Source of the DNA: Bacteroidota bacterium
Lineage (GTDB): Bacteria; Bacteroidota; Bacteroidia; Bacteroidales; WCHB1-69
Direction of reading: 5' to 3'
Assembly (NCBI GenBank): GCA_023413895.1
Contig: JAEZOU010000003.1
Coordinates: 1 to 64,000, forward strand
Length of the DNA: 64,000 nt
A model generated the notes under the pieces. It was given only the letters and a program-made list of their open reading frames with translations. It had not been told where the DNA came from and made no database searches. This document shows positions 32,625-41,192 of this stretch, in pieces (the stretch's first letter is position 1; each line of letters begins with the position of its first letter). A program made the position numbers and the translations under genes.

Positions 32625-33347
32625 ATGAAAAACATTAGAAAATATCGCTTAACAGCCATAATGCTGTTCTGTCTGAGTTCATCGATTTTAGCACAAAATA
32701 GCAATCTGAATGTTTATGACAAACCTCACGATAAAGACAGTATTATTAACAATTCTATCCAATATCATCAACTTTCAGCTAAACACGAAATCGGAATTTC
32801 TATAGGAATCTACCCTATAATTGGAGTGTGGGACTATTCACAAAATGGCGATAACTGGTTTAGCCATCATGAACAATATAAAACTGATATTGGAGATACT
32901 ATAAATAGCTGGTTAATAGGTTCTTTTACCCTAAATTATCACTATAACATCACTCAACTACACGCAGTTGGTATTCAATCCACATGGGCATTTCGCCATA
33001 TCACCACATCCCCTACCGACAATCCTTATCAATCGCCTACTATTCCATTAATCAAAGCAACAAAACGAGAAAATCATTCCTATAACTCCTTGAATATTTT
33101 TTGGTCTTGTCAGGCATCGTACCGAATTTCATTCAAAAGATTCCCTACATGCTCACTGTACTCTGGTTGCTCATTAGGATTCATTTTATACCTTATGGAT
33201 GAGCAGTGGAAAGACAGTCCTATACTTCTTCCTTCTGGGCACTTAACTTTGCTCGGCATCTCCCTTGGCAAAAAGAATAACGGTAATATTGAATTAGGCT
33301 ATGGCACACAAGGAACTTTAAAAATAGGCTATAGCATCAATTTCTAA
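32625..33347 (+). CDS. Outer-membrane beta-barrel protein, paralogue 1
   Basis: A 240-residue exported protein. Signal peptide 1-24 ending I-L-A-Q. The body alternates polar and aromatic/hydrophobic residues, with strands separated by short turns, and ends in the aromatic G-Y-S-I-N-F, as expected of a BAM-inserted barrel. It shares K-H-E-I-G-I-S near residue 55 and N-I-E-L-G-x-G-T-Q-G near the C-terminus with the next gene. Function unknown. First gene of a locus ending in O-acetylation genes. Confidence 0.8.
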   Translation: MKNIRKYRLTAIMLFCLSSSILAQNSNLNVYDKPHDKDSIINNSIQYHQLSAKHEIGISIGIYPIIGVWDYSQNGDNWFSHHEQYKTDIGDTINSWLIGSFTLNYHYNITQLHAVGIQSTWAFRHITTSPTDNPYQSPTIPLIKATKRENHSYNSLNIFWSCQASYRISFKRFPTCSLYSGCSLGFILYLMDEQWKDSPILLPSGHLTLLGISLGKKNNGNIELGYGTQGTLKIGYSINF

Positions 33348-33375
33348 TAAACCGAAGGTAACGGTAAAATAAATT

Positions 33376-33395
33376 AAAGGCGCTACTGCCTTTTC
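33376..33395 (+). terminator. Hairpin between the paralogous barrel genes
   Basis: AAAGGC 33376-33381 pairs with GCCTTT 33388-33393 around a 6-base loop and runs into TTTTCTT. A weak terminator or attenuator; the next gene starts 16 bases later. Confidence 0.45.
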
Positions 33396-33410
33396 TTAAT
33401 AACACCAAAT

Positions 33411-34082
33411 ATGAACAAGATTAAAAAACAATTTGCAGCTACTGTAATTCTAATTATAATGAATTCTTTAGTTTTTTCACAAACGGATAATATTGGCAAT
33501 CATAATCTTATTAATGGCCAATATTCCAAACACGAAATTGGGATATCTTACGGAATAGCCCCCATGACAAGTATTTTGTATTTTGGCGGTTATGACGATA
33601 TTGCTTCTGACATAAAATACTCATTTAGAGAACTGCTCCTTGGCAGCGTGAATCTTCAATACGACCTATATTTTTCCAAATTACATAGTATAAACTTCAA
33701 TCTAACTTGGACAGCAATAAAACATACACTACCTTCTCTATATCGGAGATATTGGGCATACAAAAACGACTATACACACCACCTATGTTTTCAAATAGGA
33801 TACAGCATCCATTTCTTCAATACCCCAAAGGTTTCTCTTTATTCCTCAATCTATGTAGGTGCCACATTGTTTCTTATTGGAGATGCAGCTTTTTACGCAG
33901 ATGGAATCAACCACCTGCAGGAAGTTCCGAACTATTACCCGCTAAAAAATCGCAGTGCAACATGTTTTAACTTCCACATCAATTACCTTGGTATCCGTAT
34001 TGGCAAAAAAAATGCTGCAAATATCGAACTTGGATTAGGCACACAAGGAATATTTAATTTGGGTTATCGTTATAGATTTTAA
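33411..34082 (+). CDS. Outer-membrane beta-barrel protein, paralogue 2
   Basis: A 223-residue exported barrel-like protein with signal peptide 1-23 ending V-F-S-Q. It parallels the previous gene: S-K-H-E-I-G-I-S-Y-G near residue 45, G-K-K-N-A-A-N-I-E-L-G-L-G-T-Q-G close to the end, and a terminal G-Y-R-Y-R-F. The two arose by tandem duplication and have diverged strongly in the middle. Function unknown. Confidence 0.8.
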   Translation: MNKIKKQFAATVILIIMNSLVFSQTDNIGNHNLINGQYSKHEIGISYGIAPMTSILYFGGYDDIASDIKYSFRELLLGSVNLQYDLYFSKLHSINFNLTWTAIKHTLPSLYRRYWAYKNDYTHHLCFQIGYSIHFFNTPKVSLYSSIYVGATLFLIGDAAFYADGINHLQEVPNYYPLKNRSATCFNFHINYLGIRIGKKNAANIELGLGTQGIFNLGYRYRF

Positions 34083-34092
34083 AACTCAAAAA

Positions 34093-34253
34093 ATGAAAAA
34101 AGTTTACTGTTGGAATATTTTGCATTTATATCATTCGTAGGTTTCTCTCAAAATATTGTTTCTTATACAAACTTATTTGACTCACACGCTCTCCTTTATT
34201 GCTATTCTCCTAAAACTACAAATAGTCACCCCAAAGAAACGATTCCTATTTAA
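34093..34253 (+). pseudogene. Remnant of a third signal-peptide gene (frameshifted)
   Basis: The ATG at 34093 starts M-K-K-V-Y-C-W and then stops within 15 codons. Moving one frame from about 34116 gives F-A-F-I-S-F-V-G-F-S-Q-N-I-V, a plausible end of a signal peptide with an S-Q cleavage site, and about 30 more codons before a stop at 34251. It fits a decayed third barrel or exported protein downstream of the two paralogues. No barrel sequence remains. This is inference from a short stretch. Confidence 0.35.
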
Positions 34254-34410
34254 GAAAGTTGAATCTCAAAAAAATAGTGTTCACATCATATTAAATAACT
34301 TATTATCAGAAATTTATCTAATCAAAGTCACTAACAATATCAACAACACATTATACCAAAAAGTGATAAAAAAATAGACTCATCAACCTTACAAATATAT
34401 CTCGGACTTT

Positions 34411-35904
34411 ATGGTTTTCAGCTCTGTAACATTTTTGATTTTCTTTCTTCCCATTGCTCTTTTGCTGAACTTTACAGCACGAAAAATAACCACTAAAAAC
34501 GCTATTCTACTTATACTAAGCTTAATTTTCTATGCGTGGGGCGAACCTGTATATGTTTTTTTAATGATGGGTTCCATTCTCATTAACTATCTATTCGGCA
34601 TCTCTATTGCTCAAATAACTAAAGTAAAAATTAAAAAGATCGTTCTAGGAAGTGCAATCCTCTTGAACTTGTCTGTGTTATTCTTCTTCAAATATTTAGG
34701 TTGGGCAACCGAACTTATACTTCCACTTCTCAGCAAAATATCCTTTACCCCCACTATTCCTGAAATCATTCTTCCCATAGGTATCTCATTCTACACCTTT
34801 CAAATTATCTCCTATATCGTTGATGTTTACCGAAATCCAGCACTTTGTCAAAAAAAACTGTTAAATTTGGGGCTTTATATCTCCTTTTTCCCTCAACTCA
34901 TTGCTGGACCTATAGTGCGCTATAACGAAATTTGCGACTATATAAAAGAGCGAAAATTTGAATTAGACACCTTTGTGGGCGGTGTAGAGAGATTCATCAT
35001 CGGGCTTGGCAAAAAAACACTGTTAGCTAACACTTTTGCATTCTATGCAGATTCTGTTTTAAACCTTAACTTCTCCGAATACACGTCACCATACGCTTGG
35101 TGCGCGATGTTAGCCTATTCATTACAAATCTACTTTGACTTTTCAGGTTACTCAGATATGGCAATAGGTTTAGGAAAAATGTTCGGATTTAAATTTCCCG
35201 AAAATTTCAATTTTCCATACGCTGCAAAAAGCATCACCGAGTTCTGGCGCCGTTGGCATATTTCCCTATCATCTTGGTTTCGAGAGTATTTATACATTCC
35301 ATTAGGTGGAAATCGGCGAGGAAATGTACGAACATATTTCAACATTTTTTTAGTGTTTTTAGCCACTGGAATTTGGCACGGAGCTGCCACCAATTTTCTC
35401 TTTTGGGGATTGGGGCACGGCTTACTCCGAATGGTTGAGAAATTTTTGTCTGGCACTAACATCGCACAAAAACTCTCCTTAACTTCGTATAAACCTCTTA
35501 CTTTCGCACTCAACATTTTCAAAAGAATCTACACCTTATCAGCCATCATCCTTTTATGGATATTCTTCAGAAATAGTATGAGCGATAGCATCAAAATCAT
35601 CTTAAAGATGGCAGGCATCAATTACACACAATTTACTGATTCTCCGATAGAAATTATAGACTCTTTCAATCTCTCGTTTATCTACTCAGAGAAAGCAATT
35701 TTTCCATTTCTGATAGGAATTTTTCTCACATTCCCTTGGTGGAGAGTCTTCTCACAAAAAATCCAAAACCTTAAAAATTCAAATTTCTGGGCTTCAAACC
35801 TCATCACAATTGCCAAATATACATTGCTCATTATTATTCTTATTCTATGTATCTCATCCCTTGCCAGCAATGCCTATAATCCATTCATCTATTTTAGATT
35901 TTAA
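34411..35904 (+). CDS. MBOAT family O-acyltransferase (AlgI/DltB-like)
   Basis: A 497-residue polytopic membrane protein that passes acyl (usually acetyl) groups across the inner membrane to a polysaccharide acetylating partner. Family motifs: F-P-Q-L-I-A-G-P-I-V-R, F-W-R-R-W-H-I-S-L-S-S-W-F-R-E-Y-L-Y-I-P-L-G-G-N-R and the catalytic His in I-W-H-G-A-A (about 330). Length matches AlgI. It is followed after 3 bases by an AlgJ/AlgX-like protein, the usual partner. The acetylated polymer is unknown. Confidence 0.93.
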   Translation: MVFSSVTFLIFFLPIALLLNFTARKITTKNAILLILSLIFYAWGEPVYVFLMMGSILINYLFGISIAQITKVKIKKIVLGSAILLNLSVLFFFKYLGWATELILPLLSKISFTPTIPEIILPIGISFYTFQIISYIVDVYRNPALCQKKLLNLGLYISFFPQLIAGPIVRYNEICDYIKERKFELDTFVGGVERFIIGLGKKTLLANTFAFYADSVLNLNFSEYTSPYAWCAMLAYSLQIYFDFSGYSDMAIGLGKMFGFKFPENFNFPYAAKSITEFWRRWHISLSSWFREYLYIPLGGNRRGNVRTYFNIFLVFLATGIWHGAATNFLFWGLGHGLLRMVEKFLSGTNIAQKLSLTSYKPLTFALNIFKRIYTLSAIILLWIFFRNSMSDSIKIILKMAGINYTQFTDSPIEIIDSFNLSFIYSEKAIFPFLIGIFLTFPWWRVFSQKIQNLKNSNFWASNLITIAKYTLLIIILILCISSLASNAYNPFIYFRF

Positions 35905-35907
35905 AAT

Positions 35908-37014
35908 ATGAAATCAAACAAAATCATACATCTACTATTTCTTATCATCTGCGCAGCAATACTCTTAATTCCTGTTGCTTTCTTCAATTTTTCCGACATT
36001 TCAAATGAAGAGAAACGTAATTTTGAAAAATTTCCATTATTCTTTAGCGAAGACAAATTCAACCAGAACTTCTTTACTGAATTGAATAGTTATTTTGAGG
36101 ACAGAATAGGATTAAAAAGATTATTTTCAAGAATTTACAATACATTAGACAGTAAATTTCCGATGTCAGATGTAACAAAAAAATCGGGTTATCAAGGGAA
36201 GAAAAATTGGTTATTTTACAATGAAGAGAATCTATTTGACTTCTATTTCAAAAGGAATCTGATGACAGAAGAAGCATTAGACAGATATACTGAAAAACTA
36301 ACATCAATTCGAGATTGGTGTGAAACTCAGGGAATAAAATTTATCTTTTTCATTGCTCCCAACAAGCATGAAATCTACGAAGAGTATTTTCCTTACCATC
36401 GCCCCGAAGGAGAAACCGTTACAAATCAGATTGTCAATCGATTAAAAAAAGCAAACATTTGTGTTATTTATCCTAAGGCAAATATTTTGCACAAAAAAGA
36501 GGAAACGAAGAAAATCTTATATTACGAACGCGACACACACTGGAATAATTTGGGAGCGTACTATGGCGCACAACCGCTTATTGACAGCATTCAACAACAA
36601 TTTTCAGAAATTAAATATGACACGATTTGCTATAAATTTCAGGAGGAAAAGATCTTTGGCGGGGATATTGAAAGCATTATCAGTGCGCCCAAACGGGCAA
36701 TGACCCAATTCGTTTACGACTGCTACCTTAATGGCATTAAACAAGATTCTCTATTTACCTGTAACACAACAGATAGGAATCATATTATATCCTGGTCCAA
36801 ATCCACATATCCCAAGCTTTTAATGTACAGAGATTCTTTCGCTACCGCACTTTATCAATTTCTTGCGCCCTATTTTTCCACTTCAGAATTTCTTTGGAAA
36901 GATTTGCGCAACAGCGAGAAAGAGTTTATTCTACAAGAGAAACCCGATTTGCTAATTCTCGAAGTAGCAGAAAGGAAAGTCACCTATTTACTCGGTTCCG
37001 ACTTTGAAAGGTAA
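35908..37014 (+). CDS. AlgJ/AlgX-like SGNH acetylation protein
   Basis: A 368-residue protein anchored or exported by an N-terminal hydrophobic segment (about 9-28). It has R-D-T-H-W-N-N-L-G-A (about 210), the D-x-H catalytic pair of AlgX/AlgJ proteins, and a serine site Y-R-D-S-F near 310. I-A-P-N-K-H-E-I-Y lies between. Such proteins take acetyl groups from the MBOAT partner and add them to exported polysaccharide in the periplasm. Tight spacing (3 bases) to the MBOAT gene supports the pairing. Confidence 0.9.
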   Translation: MKSNKIIHLLFLIICAAILLIPVAFFNFSDISNEEKRNFEKFPLFFSEDKFNQNFFTELNSYFEDRIGLKRLFSRIYNTLDSKFPMSDVTKKSGYQGKKNWLFYNEENLFDFYFKRNLMTEEALDRYTEKLTSIRDWCETQGIKFIFFIAPNKHEIYEEYFPYHRPEGETVTNQIVNRLKKANICVIYPKANILHKKEETKKILYYERDTHWNNLGAYYGAQPLIDSIQQQFSEIKYDTICYKFQEEKIFGGDIESIISAPKRAMTQFVYDCYLNGIKQDSLFTCNTTDRNHIISWSKSTYPKLLMYRDSFATALYQFLAPYFSTSEFLWKDLRNSEKEFILQEKPDLLILEVAERKVTYLLGSDFER

Positions 37015-37060
37015 CTCTTTCCTCAACAGTTTTTCAAGATCACAAGTCACTTATTTTCAT

Positions 37061-38461
37061 CTATTTAGACAATCCTAATTTTTGAATAAGCGGTTCCAAA
37101 TCGTTATAAGGAATATCCTTACGAATTACTTTTTTATCCTTATCCACAAACATCATCATCGGGATTACGCGCGTATCGTAGAGATTATCAGTTTCGATAG
37201 AGAGCGTATAATTCCATGCGTGTAGATAATCAGGATTTGCTTTTTGAGTGAGATAGCGACGCCAAAGCGACTCATCGCTCTCGAAATAGACGGTTAACAC
37301 CTTAAGTCTGCCCGAAGCGATAGCATTTTTCAAGTGCGTCATCGTTTTCATCTTCTCACGCACCTGAGAACAAGTCGGGCAATCTGGATTTTGGAAATAA
37401 ACCAGCATATACTCTGCTGGCAGTTGATGCAGCGACAAGGTTTCTCCGCTGCTCATCAACATCGGGAAGTCAGGCAAAAGGTCCCCTTCATTATTCTTAT
37501 CAATCATCGAGAGTTCAAACTCATAACGTGCTTTTCGCCCAGTTTCCAGATTTTTATACTCCAACATCTGCTTCAGCATCGGAATATAGAGTTTTTCATC
37601 TCGATAGGGAGAAGTCAGCGAACCGAACATCTTCTCAAAATAATCAAAAACTGCATAAAGTTGAGTTTCATTCACTTGCGCAGCACGGAGATTTTTCAGC
37701 AGTCGGGGAACCGCTTCATTCTGAGGCATATAAAAAATCACCTTCATATAATCTGCCAAAATATTATGAGCGAAAGGCGTTGCCAGAAAACGTTCATCGT
37801 GCCACGGATAATTTGCCAACAATGTGTCTGCCAAGAAAATATTATAGAGGTCTCGATTTCCGTAGCAGGATTGTGGCGGCTCAGGAAGTTGCAGTTGCGA
37901 CTGCACGTAAGAAGCGAAAAGCGTTCCATCATAGCGTTCCATAAGTTCACGCATATAGTTTTCTTTTTCGCCCATTATTCGTTTAGCGCGTGCCACCAAC
38001 GAATCCACCATAGTTTGTTTCATATATTGTGGCAAAGAATTTTTCTGAATCTCGGCAAATTCATTATCCAAAACTTTCAAACGGTTATCGAACTCATTTT
38101 CACGAGCTTTCATCGACAGAAATGCGCTATTCTCTTCCGAACCAGAAAACTGTTTCATATCGTTCCACACCTCAATCTGGAACTTCTGATTTTTCTCATC
38201 AGAGATAAAGAATGCCGCCATATCCATCGAATCTGCAGAAATCACGTAGTATCCTGGTGCTAATAATTTTTTCCCTTTCAAGACTACCTCATCGGCGTAC
38301 GGCCTACTTTCCTGTACAACAAACTTATTCTTTTCAAAATTGAAACTGCTCAAAAAGAGAGAATCGGCTTTAAAACCATAAATTTTCACAATAATATTAT
38401 ATTGTGCGGATGCGGAAATTACGCACAGAATAGCCAAACAGAAGAAAAGCAACTTTTTCAT
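37061..38461 (-). CDS. Exported thioredoxin-like protein (DUF5106-type, TlpA fold)
   Basis: About 466 residues with a signal peptide ending S-A-S-A-Q. Residues about 20-110 resemble a DUF4369-type beta domain, the middle is helical, and residues 320-460 form a thioredoxin fold with C-P-T-C in the F-Q-N-P-D-C-P-T-C context and a cis-Pro in R-V-I-P-M. Probably a periplasmic thiol oxidoreductase. A Met at 38470 gives 3 more residues. It has its own promoter box at 38484-38491, although it lies 18-27 bases from the upstream gene. Confidence 0.85.
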   Translation of the reverse strand: MKKLLFFCLAILCVISASAQYNIIVKIYGFKADSLFLSSFNFEKNKFVVQESRPYADEVVLKGKKLLAPGYYVISADSMDMAAFFISDEKNQKFQIEVWNDMKQFSGSEENSAFLSMKARENEFDNRLKVLDNEFAEIQKNSLPQYMKQTMVDSLVARAKRIMGEKENYMRELMERYDGTLFASYVQSQLQLPEPPQSCYGNRDLYNIFLADTLLANYPWHDERFLATPFAHNILADYMKVIFYMPQNEAVPRLLKNLRAAQVNETQLYAVFDYFEKMFGSLTSPYRDEKLYIPMLKQMLEYKNLETGRKARYEFELSMIDKNNEGDLLPDFPMLMSSGETLSLHQLPAEYMLVYFQNPDCPTCSQVREKMKTMTHLKNAIASGRLKVLTVYFESDESLWRRYLTQKANPDYLHAWNYTLSIETDNLYDTRVIPMMMFVDKDKKVIRKDIPYNDLEPLIQKLGLSK

Positions 38462-38483
38462 ATTATTCAAATAAAAATCGGCA

Positions 38484-38491
38484 CAAAATTA
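38484..38491 (-). promoter_or_regulatory. -7 box of the thioredoxin-like gene
   Basis: Minus strand TAATTTTG, overlapping the last bases of the upstream flavoprotein gene. Confidence 0.5.
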
Positions 38492-40051
38492 ATCAATATT
38501 TTCAAACAAAGCAAAAGCGGTTTTCAAGCCATCGAGAGCGGCGCTGGTAATTCCACCAGCATATCCTGCACCTTCTCCTACGGGATAAACGCCTGGCAGA
38601 TTACATTGGCGGTTTTCGCCTCTCAAAATCCGCACTGGCGACGAAGAGCGCGTTTCCACGCCCGTAAGCACTGCATCGGGATCAGCAAAACCGTGCAATT
38701 TTCTATCCATCAGCGGAATTGCCTCACGCAAAGAGCTCACAACATAAGCGGGAAGAACTTGTGACAAATCGCAAAAATGAACACCATGGGGATAAGAGGG
38801 CTTGACGGTTCGCGCTTGGAGTGCTACTTTATCCTGCAAAAACTCGCCCACTAAATTGGCTGGTGCCCGATAATCGCGAGACGCTTCAAAAGCAGCTCGT
38901 TCATACTTCGCCTGATATTCCATCCCATCTAATGGTGAATTTTTATAAAAATCATCTGGCGTAACATTCACAAGAAAAGCACTATTCGCATTTTTCTGCG
39001 CTCTATCTTTCAAACTCATTCCATTAGTCAAAATTGTATTTTTTTCACTTGCAGAAGCCATTACTGTTCCACCAGGACACATGCAAAACGTATAAACGCT
39101 TCGCTCTTTCAGATGTACAACACCTTTGTAAGATGCTGAAGGCAAAAACTTTGCAAAATCTCCATATTGAGCCTTGTTGATTTTTGTTTGCAAATGCTCA
39201 ATGCGTACACCCATTGAGAAACTCTTCGCCTCCATTTCAATACCTTTTTCGTACAACATTCTAATGGTATCGCGCGCAGAATGTCCCAAACAGAGCAAAA
39301 GATGACGTGTTGTAAAACTCTTATTTTGAGTACATTTCACAACAACCTCACGATTTTCAGCACTTTCCACATCGATGAATTGTGTATTAAAATAGAAAAT
39401 TCCGCCTAAAGAGATAATCTCCTCACGGATATTTTTCACCACTTTTTCCAAATAATCCGTTCCCACATGAGGTTGGCTCATATAGGTAACATCTTCGGTA
39501 GCTCCATGTTTATAAAACTCCTCAAAAATAAAACTCACCCATTCATTATTCACATTGGTAGTCAGTTTACCATCAGAGAAAGCGCCCGCACCTCCTTCAC
39601 CAAATTGGATATTAGAATTTTCGTTGAGTTCTTTGGTTTTCAGGAACTTTTCGACCTCTTTTTTCCGTTGTTCGATACAACTACCGCGCTCGATGACAAT
39701 AGGTTTTGCACCACAGCGAGCCAAATAGAGTGCGGCAAACATTCCTGCCGGACCGAAGCCTACAATGACAGGAGGAGTAGGAAATTTCCACTGAGGATAA
39801 GTTACAGGAGGTTTTGAAATGTAGAGTGATATTTCAGAATATTTCAGCAAAGCTGGCTTTTCTCTTTTTAAACGGAGGTAGAACTGATAATCGTACACCA
39901 CTTGATTCCGTTTTCGTGCATCTACTGCTTGCCTAAGAATTTTAAACTCCTCAATATCAGACTCTTCTATTTTATATTTTCTACATACCCAACTTTTTAA
40001 ATTTGTTTTTTGGGCAACCGAAATCTTGACATTTACAATTTTAATTTCCAT
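38489..40051 (-). CDS. FAD-dependent dehydrogenase, COG2509-type
   Basis: A 520-residue flavoprotein. An N-terminal domain of about 95 residues precedes the FAD site G-F-G-P-A-G-M-F-A-A-L-Y-L-A (about 100-113). F-G-E-G-G-A-G-A-F-S-D-G-K-L (about 150) and the closing Y-P-V-G-E-G-A-G-Y-A-G-G-I identify the uncharacterised COG2509 group. Substrate unknown. It overlaps the upstream HI0933-like gene by 11 bases, so these two flavoproteins are translationally coupled. Confidence 0.88.
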   Translation of the reverse strand: MEIKIVNVKISVAQKTNLKSWVCRKYKIEESDIEEFKILRQAVDARKRNQVVYDYQFYLRLKREKPALLKYSEISLYISKPPVTYPQWKFPTPPVIVGFGPAGMFAALYLARCGAKPIVIERGSCIEQRKKEVEKFLKTKELNENSNIQFGEGGAGAFSDGKLTTNVNNEWVSFIFEEFYKHGATEDVTYMSQPHVGTDYLEKVVKNIREEIISLGGIFYFNTQFIDVESAENREVVVKCTQNKSFTTRHLLLCLGHSARDTIRMLYEKGIEMEAKSFSMGVRIEHLQTKINKAQYGDFAKFLPSASYKGVVHLKERSVYTFCMCPGGTVMASASEKNTILTNGMSLKDRAQKNANSAFLVNVTPDDFYKNSPLDGMEYQAKYERAAFEASRDYRAPANLVGEFLQDKVALQARTVKPSYPHGVHFCDLSQVLPAYVVSSLREAIPLMDRKLHGFADPDAVLTGVETRSSSPVRILRGENRQCNLPGVYPVGEGAGYAGGITSAALDGLKTAFALFENID

Positions 40052-41192
40052 GGATCAACTCCTTTGCAACTTTACAAGCACTTGCAAATGCGAAAGCCAG
40101 ATTAAAGCCGCCGCAAGCGCCATCTATATCCAACAACTCTCCCATCATATAGATTCCAGGGAACTTTTTCAATTCCCAATGCGCATTCAACTCCTCCACA
40201 GAAACACCACCGTGACACACTTGCGCAAACTCCATTCCATAAGGGCTATCAATCTCTAAACAAAACTTCCGAAGCGAAAACGGTTTCTTTTCATACAACG
40301 CGTTCAATTTGGGTGGAAGAACACCACAGAAAGTTCCGAATTGCTTCCAGTACCTCTTTTCATCCAACTCTGGATAATCGCACAAAAGGTCTAATTGCAA
40401 CGTACAATTCGCTTTGTTTTTCAGCCTATTATAAACAGAAGAGAGATTCAACACTACAATTCCAGAAACGCCATCTTCCTTAAACATCACCTCTCCAATT
40501 TCAGAATAAACAGTTCTATCTCCCTGACACAATGACACTTTCGCCCTCGAACGACAGCCAAAAAGCGATTTCGGATAATTTTTTATCTTAAACCCCACTA
40601 AGGAGGGCAATAATGGCGTATGTTTCAGATTAAAAGAGGATAAGTAGCTATTATAATTTAGGGTATTCTTTGGGGAAATTCCTGCGGAAGAACCTGTTGC
40701 AAGCACTACATAATCAAACAAATGCTCCGTTGAAGAATTTTGCATTTTCTTATCAAACAACAGTTTCCATCGTTTATCTTTCTGTTGAATCTGCCTTACC
40801 TCCGCCTCACACAGCAACTGAACATTTTCGTTCAAATTATGAAGCAACCAATCTACCACCGACTGCGCACTCATTGTAGCGGGATAAATTCTCTCTTCCT
40901 CATCAATTCTTAGCAGCATTCCTTGATTTTCAAATAGAGACTTCAAATGTTCTATCGGAAACTCTTGAAACAGAGATTGAACGAAAGCGGAATTATTATA
41001 TGCGTTTGGGGAAAGATTATTGTTTAGTATATTTGCTTTTCCCCCTCCAGAAGCTCTCAATTTCTGTCCAACTTTGCTATTTTTCTCAAATATAAAAACT
41101 TGATTTTTGGAAGATTGAGACAAAAGCATTCCCAACATTAGTCCAGAAGCGCCAGCACCTACAATCGCAATTTTCTTTCTATATTTTTCCAT
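40041..41192 (-). CDS. HI0933/BaiN-like flavoprotein
   Basis: A 383-residue NAD(P)/FAD-dependent oxidoreductase family protein. The dinucleotide site is I-V-G-A-G-A-S-G-L-M-L-G at residues 10-21, followed by G-Q-K-L-R-A-S-G-G-G-K-A-N (family signature; usual form G-R-K...S-G-G-G-R-C-N). The C-terminal G-E-L-L-D-I-D-G-A-C-G-G-F-N-L-A-F-A is conserved. Physiological substrate is unknown. The upstream NAD(P)HX repair gene ends 1 base before its start codon. Confidence 0.88.
   Translation of the reverse strand: MEKYRKKIAIVGAGASGLMLGMLLSQSSKNQVFIFEKNSKVGQKLRASGGGKANILNNNLSPNAYNNSAFVQSLFQEFPIEHLKSLFENQGMLLRIDEEERIYPATMSAQSVVDWLLHNLNENVQLLCEAEVRQIQQKDKRWKLLFDKKMQNSSTEHLFDYVVLATGSSAGISPKNTLNYNSYLSSFNLKHTPLLPSLVGFKIKNYPKSLFGCRSRAKVSLCQGDRTVYSEIGEVMFKEDGVSGIVVLNLSSVYNRLKNKANCTLQLDLLCDYPELDEKRYWKQFGTFCGVLPPKLNALYEKKPFSLRKFCLEIDSPYGMEFAQVCHGGVSVEELNAHWELKKFPGIYMMGELLDIDGACGGFNLAFAFASACKVAKELIHGN

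Noticed and set aside
37334..38263. 309-codon plus-strand frame
   Set aside because: Antisense to the thioredoxin-like gene, rich in His, Arg and Phe runs typical of a shadow frame.
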